DNA from: an uncultured Collinsella sp.
GTDB taxonomy: Bacteria > Actinomycetota > Coriobacteriia > Coriobacteriales > Coriobacteriaceae
Assembly (NCBI GenBank): GCA_937934355.1
Contig: CALGZY010000276.1
Location: 1-29,312, forward strand
DNA: 29,312 nucleotides
Reading direction: 5' to 3'
Shown here: piece by piece, positions 7,171-14,236 of the stretch
Layout: every line of letters starts with the position of its first letter
Position numbering within the stretch: the first letter of the stretch is position 1
The notes under the pieces: model-generated
Seen by the model: the letters and a program-made list of their open reading frames with translations, nothing else
The model's database searches: none
Told to the model about the DNA's origin: nothing
Translations under genes and position numbers: made by a program

Positions 7171-7203
7171 CCACCACAAAGGTGCCTGTCCCCTTTGCGG
7201 TGG
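7171..7203 (+). repeat. CCACCACAAAGG palindromic repeat, copy 3
   Basis: Same core as copy 2, with one arm change (CTTTGCGG instead of CTTTGTGG). It sits between the DegV stop and the alkyltransferase ribosome site and is followed by only three T. It may be a weak terminator or leave partial read-through. Confidence 0.8.
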
Positions 7204-7235
7204 TTTATGCTGTTCAGGGTGGAAGGGAGCGAGCA

Positions 7236-7556
7236 ATGGCGTCTGAGGGCTTTTTTGAACGGGTGTACGAGGTGGTCGAGCAGATCCCCGAGGGGATGGT
7301 CGCCACGTATGGTCAGGTGGCGCTGCTTGCCGGTCGACCACGAAGTGCGCGGTATGTGGGGTATGCCCTGCATAGCAATCCGCGCCCCGGCGAGATTCCC
7401 TGTCACCGCGTGGTGTTTGCCGACGGCCGTATCTGTGAGGGCTTTGCCTTTGGCGGCCCCGATGCTCAGCGTGAGCTCTTAATGGGGGAGGGTGTGACGT
7501 TTACCGATCCCATGCACGTCGACCTGGCCGTCTGTCGTTGGCCTGCCGGACTCTAA
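7236..7556 (+). CDS. Short Ogt/MGMT-type alkylated-DNA alkyltransferase
   Basis: ATG 7236, behind GGAAGGGAG (7221-7229), gives 106 residues corresponding to the C-terminal DNA-binding and active-site domain only. The sequence has the helix-turn-helix MVATYGQVALLAGRPRSARYVGYAL and the active-site motif IPCHRVV with Cys56. In contrast to alkyltransferase-like (ATL) proteins, which carry Trp at that position, the acceptor cysteine is present. The N-terminal ribonuclease-H-like domain of full Ogt/Ada is missing, as in many short bacterial versions. Family role: direct transfer of alkyl groups from O6-alkylguanine to the protein, or flagging of lesions for nucleotide excision. A palindromic repeat follows the stop by 17 bases. 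Confidence 0.85.
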   Translation: MASEGFFERVYEVVEQIPEGMVATYGQVALLAGRPRSARYVGYALHSNPRPGEIPCHRVVFADGRICEGFAFGGPDAQRELLMGEGVTFTDPMHVDLAVCRWPAGL

Positions 7557-7573
7557 CAGCTCTGCCGTGGCCA

Positions 7574-7612
7574 GAACCACCACAAAGGTGCCTGTCCCCT
7601 TTGTGGTGGTTC
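7574..7612 (+). repeat. CCACCACAAAGG palindromic repeat, copy 4
   Basis: AGAACCACCACAAAGG pairs with CCTTTGTGGTGGTTCT around the shared TGCCTGTCC centre. It follows the alkyltransferase stop directly and is probably its terminator. Confidence 0.85.
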
Positions 7613-7797
7613 TCTGTTGCAGGTTTACCGGGGCTAACTTATGGAGAAGCTATGGCGGCGAATATTGATGCTGCAAAGTAAACCACGGTGAACTATGTTG
7701 TATTCAACAACGGAGCAGGCAATAGGCGATGAAAAAGCCTGCCCTGTTGAGTTTGATTCGCATTCCTCCCCTCTGTGCGATTCAACGGTGTACTTCG
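7613..7797. other. Intergenic stretch without a gene, one imperfect hairpin
   Basis: No credible ORF is seen in either strand. An imperfect inverted repeat (7708-7720 with 7737-7749; cores GCAGGC/GCCTGC) and a GTTGT/ACAAC palindrome (from about 7698) are the only structures. A ten-codon ATG frame at 7652 has a ribosome-site-like GGAG upstream but stops at once. It is most likely decayed DNA. Confidence 0.5.
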
Positions 7798-7839
7798 GGA
7801 ACGGGCCCGCCGGCAACTGACTGCCGGCGGGCCCGTTCC
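7798..7839. terminator. Very stable 18-bp GC-rich hairpin between convergent genes
   Basis: Bases 7798-7815 and 7822-7839 form a perfect 18-pair stem with a six-base loop (ACTGAC). A weak TGTTT tail follows on the plus strand. Placed between the convergent alkyltransferase and trpS genes, it probably blocks transcription in both directions. Confidence 0.65.
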
Positions 7840-7887
7840 TGTTTATCGGGGGAGTGCAATGGGCGGAGCCGAAGCAGTCCGGCTCCG

Positions 7888-7914
7888 AAAAAGGCGGACG
7901 TCGTAGCGCCCGCC
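7888..7914 (-). terminator. Intrinsic terminator candidate of trpS
   Basis: On the minus strand GGCGG (7914-7910) and CCGCC (7897-7893) pair, followed by five T (7892-7888), 36 bases after the trpS stop. The stem is short. A second hairpin, CGGAGCC/GGCTCCG near 7864-7886, follows downstream. Confidence 0.45.
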
Positions 7915-7949
7915 CTAAAGCAATCGAAAGCTCAAGCCAGCAAATCGGT

Positions 7950-8999
7950 CTAGTACACCATGCCCATGGCGTCCTGAACCTCTGCCAGGGTCTGATCGGC
8001 GATCTCGTTGGCGCGACGGTTGCCCTCGTGCAGGACGTCCTTCACATAGTCCAGATCGTTCTCGTAGCGCTGGCGACGCTCGCGGATCGGTGCGAAGTAC
8101 TCGTTGACGGCCTCGGTCACGTACTTCTTGAGCTGGCCGGAGCCGCCCATGCCAATCTCCTCGGCAATCTCGACCTCGGAACGGCCGGTGCAGATGGCGG
8201 CCGTCGAAAGCAGGCCGGACACGCCGGGGCGGTTCTCGGGATCGAACGTAATCATGCGCTCGGAGTCGGTCTGGCTCTTCTTGATGCGCTTGGCCGTCTC
8301 CTCGGCGGTCATCGAGATGTTGATGGCGTTGCCGTAGCTCTTGCTCATCTTGCGACCGTCCAGGCCGGGCAGCAGCGGGGTCTCGGACAGCAGCGCGTCG
8401 ACCTCGGGGAACACCTTGCCGTAGCGGTTGTTAAAGCGGCGGGCGATGGTACGGGTGAGCTCGATGTGCGGCAGCTGGTCGCGGCCGACGGGCACCACAT
8501 TGCCCTTGCAGAACAGGATGTCGCAGGCCTGGTGCACCGGGTAGGTGAGCAGAAGGCCGGTGAGCTCGTGCCCCGAGGCCTCCATCTCGGCCTTGACCGT
8601 GGGGTTGCGCGCCAGCTCGGCCTCGGACACCAGCGACAGGAACGGCAGCATGAGCTGGTTGGCGGCGGGCACGGCGGAGTGCGCGTAGATCATGGTCTTG
8701 TCGGGGTCGATGCCGCAGGCAAGGTAGTCCATGACCATGTTGTACACGTTGTCCTGGATGTGCTCGGTGGTGTCGCGGTCGGTGATGACCTGGTAGTCGG
8801 CGATGAGTACGTTGGTCCTGGCGCCCATGTTCTGCAGCTCCACGCGGCCCTTGAGGGTGCCAAAGTAGTGACCCAGGTGCAGACGGCCGGTGGGGCGGTC
8901 GCCGGTAAGCATGGTGAACTTCTCGGGCGTCTTGGCCAGGCCCTCGCGAATGGCGTTGCTCTTTTGCAGCGCGACTTCGTAGCTGTTCTCGTTTGGCAT
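7950..8999 (-). CDS. trpS: Tryptophanyl-tRNA synthetase
   Basis: The enzyme charges tRNA-Trp with tryptophan using ATP. The frame is open to 9143, but ATG 8999 is preceded by TAGGAG five bases away and gives 349 residues. Class I signatures are GDRPTGRLHLGHY (the HIGH-type motif, HLGH at 41-44) and DGRKMSKSYGN (KMSKS at 217-221). The tryptophan pocket region around DYQVITD is also recognisable. Length is typical for the bacterial enzyme. It lies downstream of the TagO-like gene on the same strand with a 159-base gap that contains a GCGCGGC/GCCGCGC hairpin (9103-9119), so independent transcription is likely. No T-box leader is evident in that gap. Confidence 0.96.
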   Translation of the reverse strand: MPNENSYEVALQKSNAIREGLAKTPEKFTMLTGDRPTGRLHLGHYFGTLKGRVELQNMGARTNVLIADYQVITDRDTTEHIQDNVYNMVMDYLACGIDPDKTMIYAHSAVPAANQLMLPFLSLVSEAELARNPTVKAEMEASGHELTGLLLTYPVHQACDILFCKGNVVPVGRDQLPHIELTRTIARRFNNRYGKVFPEVDALLSETPLLPGLDGRKMSKSYGNAINISMTAEETAKRIKKSQTDSERMITFDPENRPGVSGLLSTAAICTGRSEVEIAEEIGMGGSGQLKKYVTEAVNEYFAPIRERRQRYENDLDYVKDVLHEGNRRANEIADQTLAEVQDAMGMVY

Positions 9000-9158
9000 G
9001 ATTGCTCCTAACGTTCGTTCGCAGGTTTTGATGATAACGCGTTTATTGGAGGGGCGGGGCGTAAGTAGGCGAGGGGCGGGAGAGGGGTGGCTTGTGCGAT
9101 GGGCGCGGCGTGGCCGCGCTTGGCCAACGGTGCCTTGGCGCATCCTCGGCAGCTTGCC

Positions 9159-10358
9159 CTAGAGCTTGTGGTGGCGCTCTTCTTTGCGCTCCTCGGCTGC
9201 CTGCTTCTCCTGCTTAAAAGCGGGGTCGTCGGGGGTGACCAGCTCATCTTCGTGCGTGCGCTTGTTGTAATGGTGGAGCAGCACGGGCTCAAATAGATGT
9301 AGATGCTTGGCGAAGGCCGCCGAGCCAATGGCGAGCACGGTAAAGATGAGCACGCGCATGGGCACCTCGACCTGGTTAATCGCGGCGGCGCCGGCCGAAA
9401 GCATGATGCACCAGGCATAGATGAGCAGCACGGCCTGTTTTTGGTTGTAGCCTTCTTGGATCAGGCGGTGGTGGATGTGGCCCTTGTCGGCCTGCCCGAT
9501 GCTAATGTGGGCGCGCTTGCGGCGCACAATGGCGCTAAACGTGTCGATGATGGGCACGCCGGCAACGATGAGCGGGATGATAAGCGAGGTGAGTGCGGCG
9601 GTGCGGCTCACGTTGAGCAGCGAGATGGAGCCCAGCGCAAAGCCCAGAAGCAGCGACCCCGAGTCGCCCAAGAAGATGCTTGCGGGGTTGAAGTTGTAGC
9701 GCAAAAAGGCCAGACAGGCGCCAAAGAGCGCAATGGAGAGCGCGGCGGCGTCGATGCGGCCCGAGAGAACAGCCATCGAAAACATGGTGAACGATGCGAT
9801 GCCGCAGATGCCCGTGGCCAAGCCGTCGAGGCCGTCGATGAGGTTAATGATGTTGGTGAATGCCACCAGATAGATCACGGTGATGGGGTAGGCGAGCCAT
9901 CCGAGCATGATCTCGCCGGGGGCAAACGGGTTGACGATGACGCCGATTTTTAGGCCGCCGATACAGGCGATAAGCGCGGCGAGGACTTGTCCGGCCAGCT
10001 TTTGCTTGGGCGTGAGCTGGAAGACGTCGTCGATAGCGCCGGTCGCAAAGATGACGGTAAAGGAGAGCGCCAGCATGGGATAGCTAATGTGAAGGCGCGG
10101 GTGCGGCACCAGGACGGGTGGCCAGCCTAGGTACCAGGTGCCTAGGATTTGCACAGTGCACGCGACGACCAGGCCCAAAAACACCGCCGTTCCGCCCAAA
10201 CGCGGGATGGGCTTGGTGTTGATGCGGCGCTTAGAAGGATAGTCGACGGCGTCGAGCTTGATTGCCAGGCGCTTGACCAGGGGTACCGTGAGGAAGGTCG
10301 TGATAAAGGCCGCCGCTGCCACGCATAGGTACGGTATGTAGCTCGGGGATGAAGCCAT
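9159..10358 (-). CDS. tagO: TagO/WecA-type undecaprenyl-phosphate GlcNAc-1-phosphate transferase
   Basis: The protein is a polytopic membrane enzyme of the MraY/WecA family. It attaches a sugar-1-phosphate, usually GlcNAc, to undecaprenyl phosphate to start wall teichoic acid or other surface glycan synthesis. Visible signatures are PIPRLGG near the N-terminus, GAIDD, NIINLIDGLDGLATG, FLGDSGSLLLGF and the HIHHRL loop typical of WecA/TagO rather than MraY. About ten or eleven hydrophobic helices alternate with these loops, and the C-terminus is a charged, Glu/Lys/His-rich tail. The start is uncertain: ATG 10358 (399 residues) or ATG 10376, and neither has a clear ribosome site. The flippase at 981-2561 may act in the same pathway, although it is far away. 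Confidence 0.88.
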   Translation of the reverse strand: MASSPSYIPYLCVAAAAFITTFLTVPLVKRLAIKLDAVDYPSKRRINTKPIPRLGGTAVFLGLVVACTVQILGTWYLGWPPVLVPHPRLHISYPMLALSFTVIFATGAIDDVFQLTPKQKLAGQVLAALIACIGGLKIGVIVNPFAPGEIMLGWLAYPITVIYLVAFTNIINLIDGLDGLATGICGIASFTMFSMAVLSGRIDAAALSIALFGACLAFLRYNFNPASIFLGDSGSLLLGFALGSISLLNVSRTAALTSLIIPLIVAGVPIIDTFSAIVRRKRAHISIGQADKGHIHHRLIQEGYNQKQAVLLIYAWCIMLSAGAAAINQVEVPMRVLIFTVLAIGSAAFAKHLHLFEPVLLHHYNKRTHEDELVTPDDPAFKQEKQAAEERKEERHHKL

Positions 10359-10589
10359 GAATCTAAAAACCGCCAAGCGTCGAAGGAAAAGGTCAGAAGA
10401 ACGCCATGCGCAAAGGGCATAGCCGAACCATGATACTCGACCAAGGGGGGTGCATGGAATTGCACGCAGCGATAATCACGCGCTTACCAGATATTGGGAT
10501 GTTGTCGATGGCTTGTCGGGATGCCGGCGTGGATCCATATGGACTGTAATGGCAATTTTCGGCAAAAGAAAACCACCCCCCACGTTACG

Positions 10590-10734
10590 AAAATGAACCC
10601 ACCTAAAACAGGTGGGTGCCCTCATCGACTGTTCCAGCGTCCTTAACAACGAAGGATACCTGTACTAGGTACGACTGTGTGGGCTCCCTAAATAAACGCG
10701 ACGGTTCACCCAGTTGCTCCGCGGGGGGCGGAAT
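10590..10734 (-). ncRNA. Unassigned structured RNA with own promoter and terminator
   Basis: In the roughly 500-base gap between the TagO-like gene and pflX, the minus strand carries a perfect TATAAT (10746-10741). About 145 bases of foldable sequence follow, ending in an intrinsic terminator: stem 10617-10610 with 10604-10597, then TTTT at 10593-10590. Other elements are a TCCGC/GCGGA hairpin with a C-only loop near the 5' end and TACCT/AGGTA (10671-10657). TCCTT/AAGGA (10656-10640) lies within a closing stem of GGGAGCCC (10688-10681) with GGGCACCC (10621-10614). That closing stem overlaps the terminator by four bases, so the two are mutually exclusive. A 6S-like RNA or a riboswitch-type leader of the TagO-like gene are the main options; I cannot assign a family. 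Bases 10377-10589 show nothing definite. Confidence 0.5.
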
Positions 10735-10883
10735 ACCTACATTATAAAGCGGCACTTTATCGATTCCAGTCTTGACATTACAAAAATCGTGTCGGACGAT
10801 TACGGTGCCTTGGGCTCGAGCCGTCTGTGCGGTTGGTCCCTTTGCGTTTGAGCTGCTGAATCGTTGTTTTGGAGCATGTTTTT

Positions 10884-11822
10884 ATGCCGACGTCGTTGAC
10901 CGAACTATTTTCGCCTGCCTGCCATTTGTGTCCGCGCCGTTGCGGTGCGGCGCGCGATGAGGGCGCGCGCGGCGTATGCGGTGCTAACGGCACGCTCAAG
11001 GTGGCCCGCGCGGCGCTCCATATGTGGGAGGAGCCGCCTATCTCGGGCGAGGCCGGTTCGGGCACGATCTTCTTTAGCGGCTGCTCGCTCAAATGTATCT
11101 ACTGCCAGAACCACGAGATCTCGACCGGCAATTTTGGGCTTGAGATTTCGCCTGAGCGCCTGGTCGAGATTATGCTGGAACTGCAGGACCAAGGTGCCAA
11201 CAACATCAATTTGGTGACGGCGACGCACTATGCGCACCTGTTGCCCGCTGCGATTGCCGCGGCACGGATGCGCGGGCTGGTCATCCCGATCGTCTACAAC
11301 ACGAGTGGTTACGAGCGTGCGAGTGCCGTGGCGGCGCTGGGCGACCTGGTCGATGTGTGGCTCACCGACTTTAAATATGCCGATGCCGGGCTTGCGCAGT
11401 CGCTCTCTCATATAAAGGATTACCCGCGTGTGGCTGTGTCGGGCCTGGCCCAGATGGCGCACGAGGTCGAGCGCCGCGGGGGAGAGCTGGTGGATGAGGG
11501 CGGGCTTATGAAGCGTGGCATGATCGTGCGTCACTTGGTGCTTCCGGGGCATGCAGACGATTCGTGTCGCGTGCTGGACCTGGTGTGGCAGACGGTGGGC
11601 GACGTGCCGATCTCGGTTATGAACCAGTACACGCCCAATGCGCTCATGCGCGAGCAGGGCGGCGACCTGGCACGCGCCGTGTCGCGTGAGGAGTACGAGC
11701 AGGTGCTCGACCATGCCGACGACCTGGGTTTTACGACGATGTTCTGGCAAGAGGGCGGCGCGGTAGACGAGAGCTTCACCCCGGCCTTCGACACCACCGG
11801 TGTTCTTACCAGCGCAAAGTAG
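10884..11822 (+). CDS. pflX: PflX-type radical SAM protein (pyruvate formate-lyase activase-like)
   Basis: ATG 10884 is preceded by GGAG (10871-10874); an in-frame TTG at 10869 is the alternative. The protein has 312 residues. It carries the radical SAM cluster motif GCSLKCIYCQN (Cys67, Cys71, Cys74), which binds a 4Fe-4S cluster and S-adenosylmethionine. An N-terminal cysteine group (Cys13, 16, 20, 32) is typical of the PflX/COG1313 branch. Classical PflA lacks this group. The family is annotated as an activase that places a glycyl radical on a partner enzyme, but the physiological target of PflX is not established. No glycyl-radical enzyme is encoded in the window. A TTGACA (10772-10777) upstream may be its -35 box, back to back with the minus-strand RNA. 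Confidence 0.88.
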   Translation: MPTSLTELFSPACHLCPRRCGAARDEGARGVCGANGTLKVARAALHMWEEPPISGEAGSGTIFFSGCSLKCIYCQNHEISTGNFGLEISPERLVEIMLELQDQGANNINLVTATHYAHLLPAAIAAARMRGLVIPIVYNTSGYERASAVAALGDLVDVWLTDFKYADAGLAQSLSHIKDYPRVAVSGLAQMAHEVERRGGELVDEGGLMKRGMIVRHLVLPGHADDSCRVLDLVWQTVGDVPISVMNQYTPNALMREQGGDLARAVSREEYEQVLDHADDLGFTTMFWQEGGAVDESFTPAFDTTGVLTSAK

Positions 11823-11830
11823 TGCGTTCG

Positions 11831-11868
11831 TCGATGATTTTTCTGGGACGGGGATAAAAAATCATCGA
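11831..11868. repeat. 12-bp inverted repeat after pflX
   Basis: TCGATGATTTTT (11831-11842) and AAAAATCATCGA (11857-11868) are perfect inverted repeats around CTGGGACGGGGATA. The element lies eight bases after the pflX stop. It can form a hairpin but has no T-run, so it looks like another interspersed palindromic repeat that may help end transcription. Confidence 0.6.
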
Positions 11869-11931
11869 GAGGATCGCCTGTTCGAAAAGTTGCCAAAATA
11901 GCCGCGCCCCAAAAAGACTGGTTATTGGGCG

Positions 11932-11959
11932 TTGACAGTTGGCGAGCCGTAGGTAAAAT
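11932..11959 (+). promoter_or_regulatory. Promoter of tRNA-Ala
   Basis: TTGACA (11932-11937) and TAAAAT (11954-11959) are 16 bases apart, close to consensus. The predicted start is about seven bases before the tRNA 5' end, as usual for a monocistronic tRNA gene. Confidence 0.75.
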
Positions 11960-11972
11960 ATCAACTTGTCCT

Positions 11973-12045
11973 GGGGACGTAGCTCAGTTGGGAGAGCGCT
12001 GCCGTCGCATGGCAGAGGCCGAGGGTTCGACTCCCTTCGTCTCCA
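11973..12045 (+). tRNA. tRNA-Ala (anticodon CGC)
   Basis: A complete 73-base cloverleaf. The acceptor GGGGACG pairs with CGTCTCC and includes the G3:U70 pair that identifies alanine tRNA. The D-arm has GCTC/GAGC. The anticodon arm CTGCC-GTCGCAT-GGCAG gives anticodon CGC, which reads GCG. The T-arm has GAGGG-TTCGACT-CCCTT with one G-T pair, and A is the discriminator base. The 3' CCA is not encoded (CCC follows). It is transcribed from its own strong promoter and ends at the terminator at 12060-12091. Confidence 0.95.
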
Positions 12046-12059
12046 CCCTTGGATTTGAT

Positions 12060-12091
12060 AAGCCGCTGACATTGTGTCGGCGGCTTTTTTT
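12060..12091 (+). terminator. Intrinsic terminator of tRNA-Ala
   Basis: AAGCCGC (12060-12066) pairs with GCGGCTT (12080-12086). The stem is extended inward by a T-G pair and GAC/GTC around a short ATTGT loop, and a run of seven T follows (12085-12091). The next gene's ribosome site (AAAGG) begins about 5 bases later. Confidence 0.85.
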
Positions 12092-12109
12092 AAAAGAAAG
12101 GGCTATACC

Positions 12110-12568
12110 ATGGCCGAGCTTGAGTCCCAACCACTGTCTGCCGAGGAGCGCGCCGAGTTGGAGGAGCTCCGCGCCGAGAAGGCTCGTCGCGAGGCCCAGG
12201 AAGAGGCCCGTCGCGAGCGCGAGGAGCTGGCTGCCCTGCGTGCCGAGCGTGCGAAGGCCGAGGAGGTCGCCTCGAACGCCGCATCCGAGCGCAAGCCCGC
12301 GCCCGCACACAAGCCCGCTGTAGCGAAGCCTTCACCTGCCGCGCCCAAACCTCAGCCTAAAAAGGCCGCTCGTCCCAAGTCCGTCGAGCCCAAGCCGAGC
12401 CGTGACGAGATGACCTTTGCTCAGCGCATGGTTACCTCCAAGGAACCTACGGGCGAGAACGAGATTCCTGGCATGGCGCCGGCTCAAAAAATCATCATTG
12501 TCCTTGCCCTCATCGCGTTTGTCATCTTTATGGGCTACACGATCCTGACCAGCATGGGCCTGCTCTAA
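12110..12568 (+). CDS. Hypothetical tail-anchored protein with charged coiled-coil region
   Basis: ATG 12110 follows an AAAGGG ribosome site (12097-12102) and gives 152 residues. Residues about 8-62 are Glu/Arg/Ala-rich with heptad-like spacing and probably form a long helix or coiled coil. Residues about 63-100 are Pro/Lys/Ala-rich and likely extended. A single hydrophobic helix near the end (KIIIVLALIAFVIFMGYTIL) would anchor the protein in the membrane with its bulk in the cytoplasm. There is no signal peptide and no catalytic motif. I do not recognise a family. It sits alone between the tRNA-Ala terminator and pncB, and may be transcribed with pncB, whose start is 84 bases downstream. Confidence 0.75.
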   Translation: MAELESQPLSAEERAELEELRAEKARREAQEEARREREELAALRAERAKAEEVASNAASERKPAPAHKPAVAKPSPAAPKPQPKKAARPKSVEPKPSRDEMTFAQRMVTSKEPTGENEIPGMAPAQKIIIVLALIAFVIFMGYTILTSMGLL

Positions 12569-12652
12569 CCGATTTGCATCGGGCGTCATGTCCGCATGCT
12601 CTGTTCTCGTCTAACCCTCAAATTCTGTACCACACATCCGAAAGGTCGCCCC

Positions 12653-14158
12653 ATGGCTTTGACCGACATCTCGCATCCCACCGACATTGCAATGCTCACC
12701 GATCTGTACGAGCTCACTATGGCCCAGGGCCTGTGGGAGAGCAGCAAGGCCAATGAGCAGGGTTGTTTTACCGCGTTTTACCGCGACCATCCCTTTGGCA
12801 GCGCCTATGCCGTCATGTGCGGCACCGCCGAGCTGCCCGAGCTGGTCGAGAACCTGCGCTTTACGCCCGAGGATATCGACTACCTCGCATCGCTTGAGGC
12901 CCCGGCCGGCGGCGCGATGTTCAAGCCTGGATTCCTCGACTACCTGCGCGATTTTCGCGCGCATGTAAACATCGACGCCGTGCCCGAGGGCGAGCTCGTC
13001 TTTCCGCGTGAGCCCATGGTGCGCGTCACCGGCCCCGCGCTGGAGTGCCAGCTGCTCGAGACGGCGCTGCTCAACATCGTCGGGTTCCAGACGCTTGTCG
13101 CCACCAAGACGGCGCGCGTGGTGCTTGCCGCCGACGGCCGTCCCGTGGCGGAGTTTGGCCTGCGCCGTGCCCAGGGCCCCGATGGCGGCCTGGCCGTTGC
13201 GCGCGCGAGCTACGTTGCCGGCTGCTCCTCTACGTCCAATGTGCTCGCCGGCCGCCGCTACGGTATTCCCGTCTTTGGCACGCATGCGCACAGCTGGGTG
13301 ATGAGCTTCGATTCCGAGCTCGAGGCCTTCCGCGCCTTTGCCAAGTCGAGCCCCAAGAACTGTACGCTGCTCATCGACACCTATGACGTGCGCGAGGGCT
13401 GCGAGCATGCCATTACGGTTGCCAAGGAGATGGAGGCGGTGGGCGAGCGCCTGTCGGCTATTCGCATCGACTCCGGCGACCTTGCCAAGCTCTCCAAGTA
13501 TGTTCGCGGCCGTTTTGATGCCGAGGGCCTGCCCTATGTGGGGATCTCGGTTTCTAACGATCTGGATGAGTACACGATTCAGTCGCTGCTCGACCAGGGT
13601 GCGCCCATCGACAGCTTTGGTGTGGGTACCAAGCTTGCGACCTGCTATGACCAGCCGGCGCTGGGTGGCGTGTACAAGCTTTCCGCCCGCCGTGCGAGCG
13701 AGGCAGATCCATGGACGCCGGTGGTCAAGCTCTCCGAGCAGCCCTACAAGCGCACGATCCCGGGTGTGCAACGCGTGCGCCGTTATTACGACGGCTTTGG
13801 CGGCCCGGTCTGCGACATGATCTACGACGAGGACCATCTGGCGGGGGAGGGCGCCGCGCGCGGCAATACCCTCGTGGCCGTGAATGATGCCGCCCTGGTG
13901 ACCGACGTGTCCGAACTTGAGTATCGCGAGCTGCTGGTGCCGATCGTGCGCGACGGCAGCGCGGTGGCTCCGCGTGAGAGCATCCAGGACGCGCGCGAGC
14001 GCTGTGTTTGGGCGCTCGATCATCTGGACGCAGCTTTCAAGCGCTTCCTGTACCCGCAGACCTATGTGGTGGGCATGGAGCAGGGCCTGGCTCAGGTGCG
14101 CGACGAGCTCGTGCGCAAGAATATGGCCGCGGCTTCTGCTTTTCCCTGGGCTCACTAA
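12653..14158 (+). CDS. pncB: Nicotinate phosphoribosyltransferase
   Basis: The enzyme converts nicotinate, PRPP and ATP to nicotinate mononucleotide, the first step of the Preiss-Handler NAD salvage route. ATG 12653 with GAAAGG (12640-12645) gives 501 residues. Family features are the N-terminal LTDLYELTMAQG, FGLRRAQGPDGG in the middle and FGTHAHSWVMSF, which contains the conserved active-site histidine region (His211/His213). IRIDSGDLAKLSK and SFGVGTKLATC form the phosphate-binding sites. The length fits the longer class found in Firmicutes and Actinobacteria. NadD, which adenylylates the product, is encoded at 20044-20802, so two successive NAD steps are in this window though not in one operon. 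Arginine codons are almost all CGC/CGT. Confidence 0.95.
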   Translation: MALTDISHPTDIAMLTDLYELTMAQGLWESSKANEQGCFTAFYRDHPFGSAYAVMCGTAELPELVENLRFTPEDIDYLASLEAPAGGAMFKPGFLDYLRDFRAHVNIDAVPEGELVFPREPMVRVTGPALECQLLETALLNIVGFQTLVATKTARVVLAADGRPVAEFGLRRAQGPDGGLAVARASYVAGCSSTSNVLAGRRYGIPVFGTHAHSWVMSFDSELEAFRAFAKSSPKNCTLLIDTYDVREGCEHAITVAKEMEAVGERLSAIRIDSGDLAKLSKYVRGRFDAEGLPYVGISVSNDLDEYTIQSLLDQGAPIDSFGVGTKLATCYDQPALGGVYKLSARRASEADPWTPVVKLSEQPYKRTIPGVQRVRRYYDGFGGPVCDMIYDEDHLAGEGAARGNTLVAVNDAALVTDVSELEYRELLVPIVRDGSAVAPRESIQDARERCVWALDHLDAAFKRFLYPQTYVVGMEQGLAQVRDELVRKNMAAASAFPWAH

Positions 14159-14236
14159 TTCTTTGGGCGGTAGGGGCGAGTCACGCTCCCTTGGCCGCCG
14201 CTCGGCCGTTCGCTGAACAGTTGATTGGTTTGACGT

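Noticed and set aside
4631..7612. CRISPR array from the repeated CCACCAC units
   Set aside because: The copies are separated by whole genes, one is inverted, and each is itself a hairpin; no regular spacers or cas genes.
7652..7681. Ten-codon ATG frame with a GGAG upstream
   Set aside because: Too short to support as a gene and without a recognisable product; possibly the remnant of a decayed gene.
7854..9011. Long plus-strand open frame opposite trpS
   Set aside because: Low-complexity Gly/Val/Ala/His-rich translation without motifs, antisense to an intact trpS; a GC-rich shadow.
10590..10734. Actinobacterial 6C RNA, suggested by a hairpin with a C-only loop
   Set aside because: Only one C-rich loop was found, whereas the 6C family has two.
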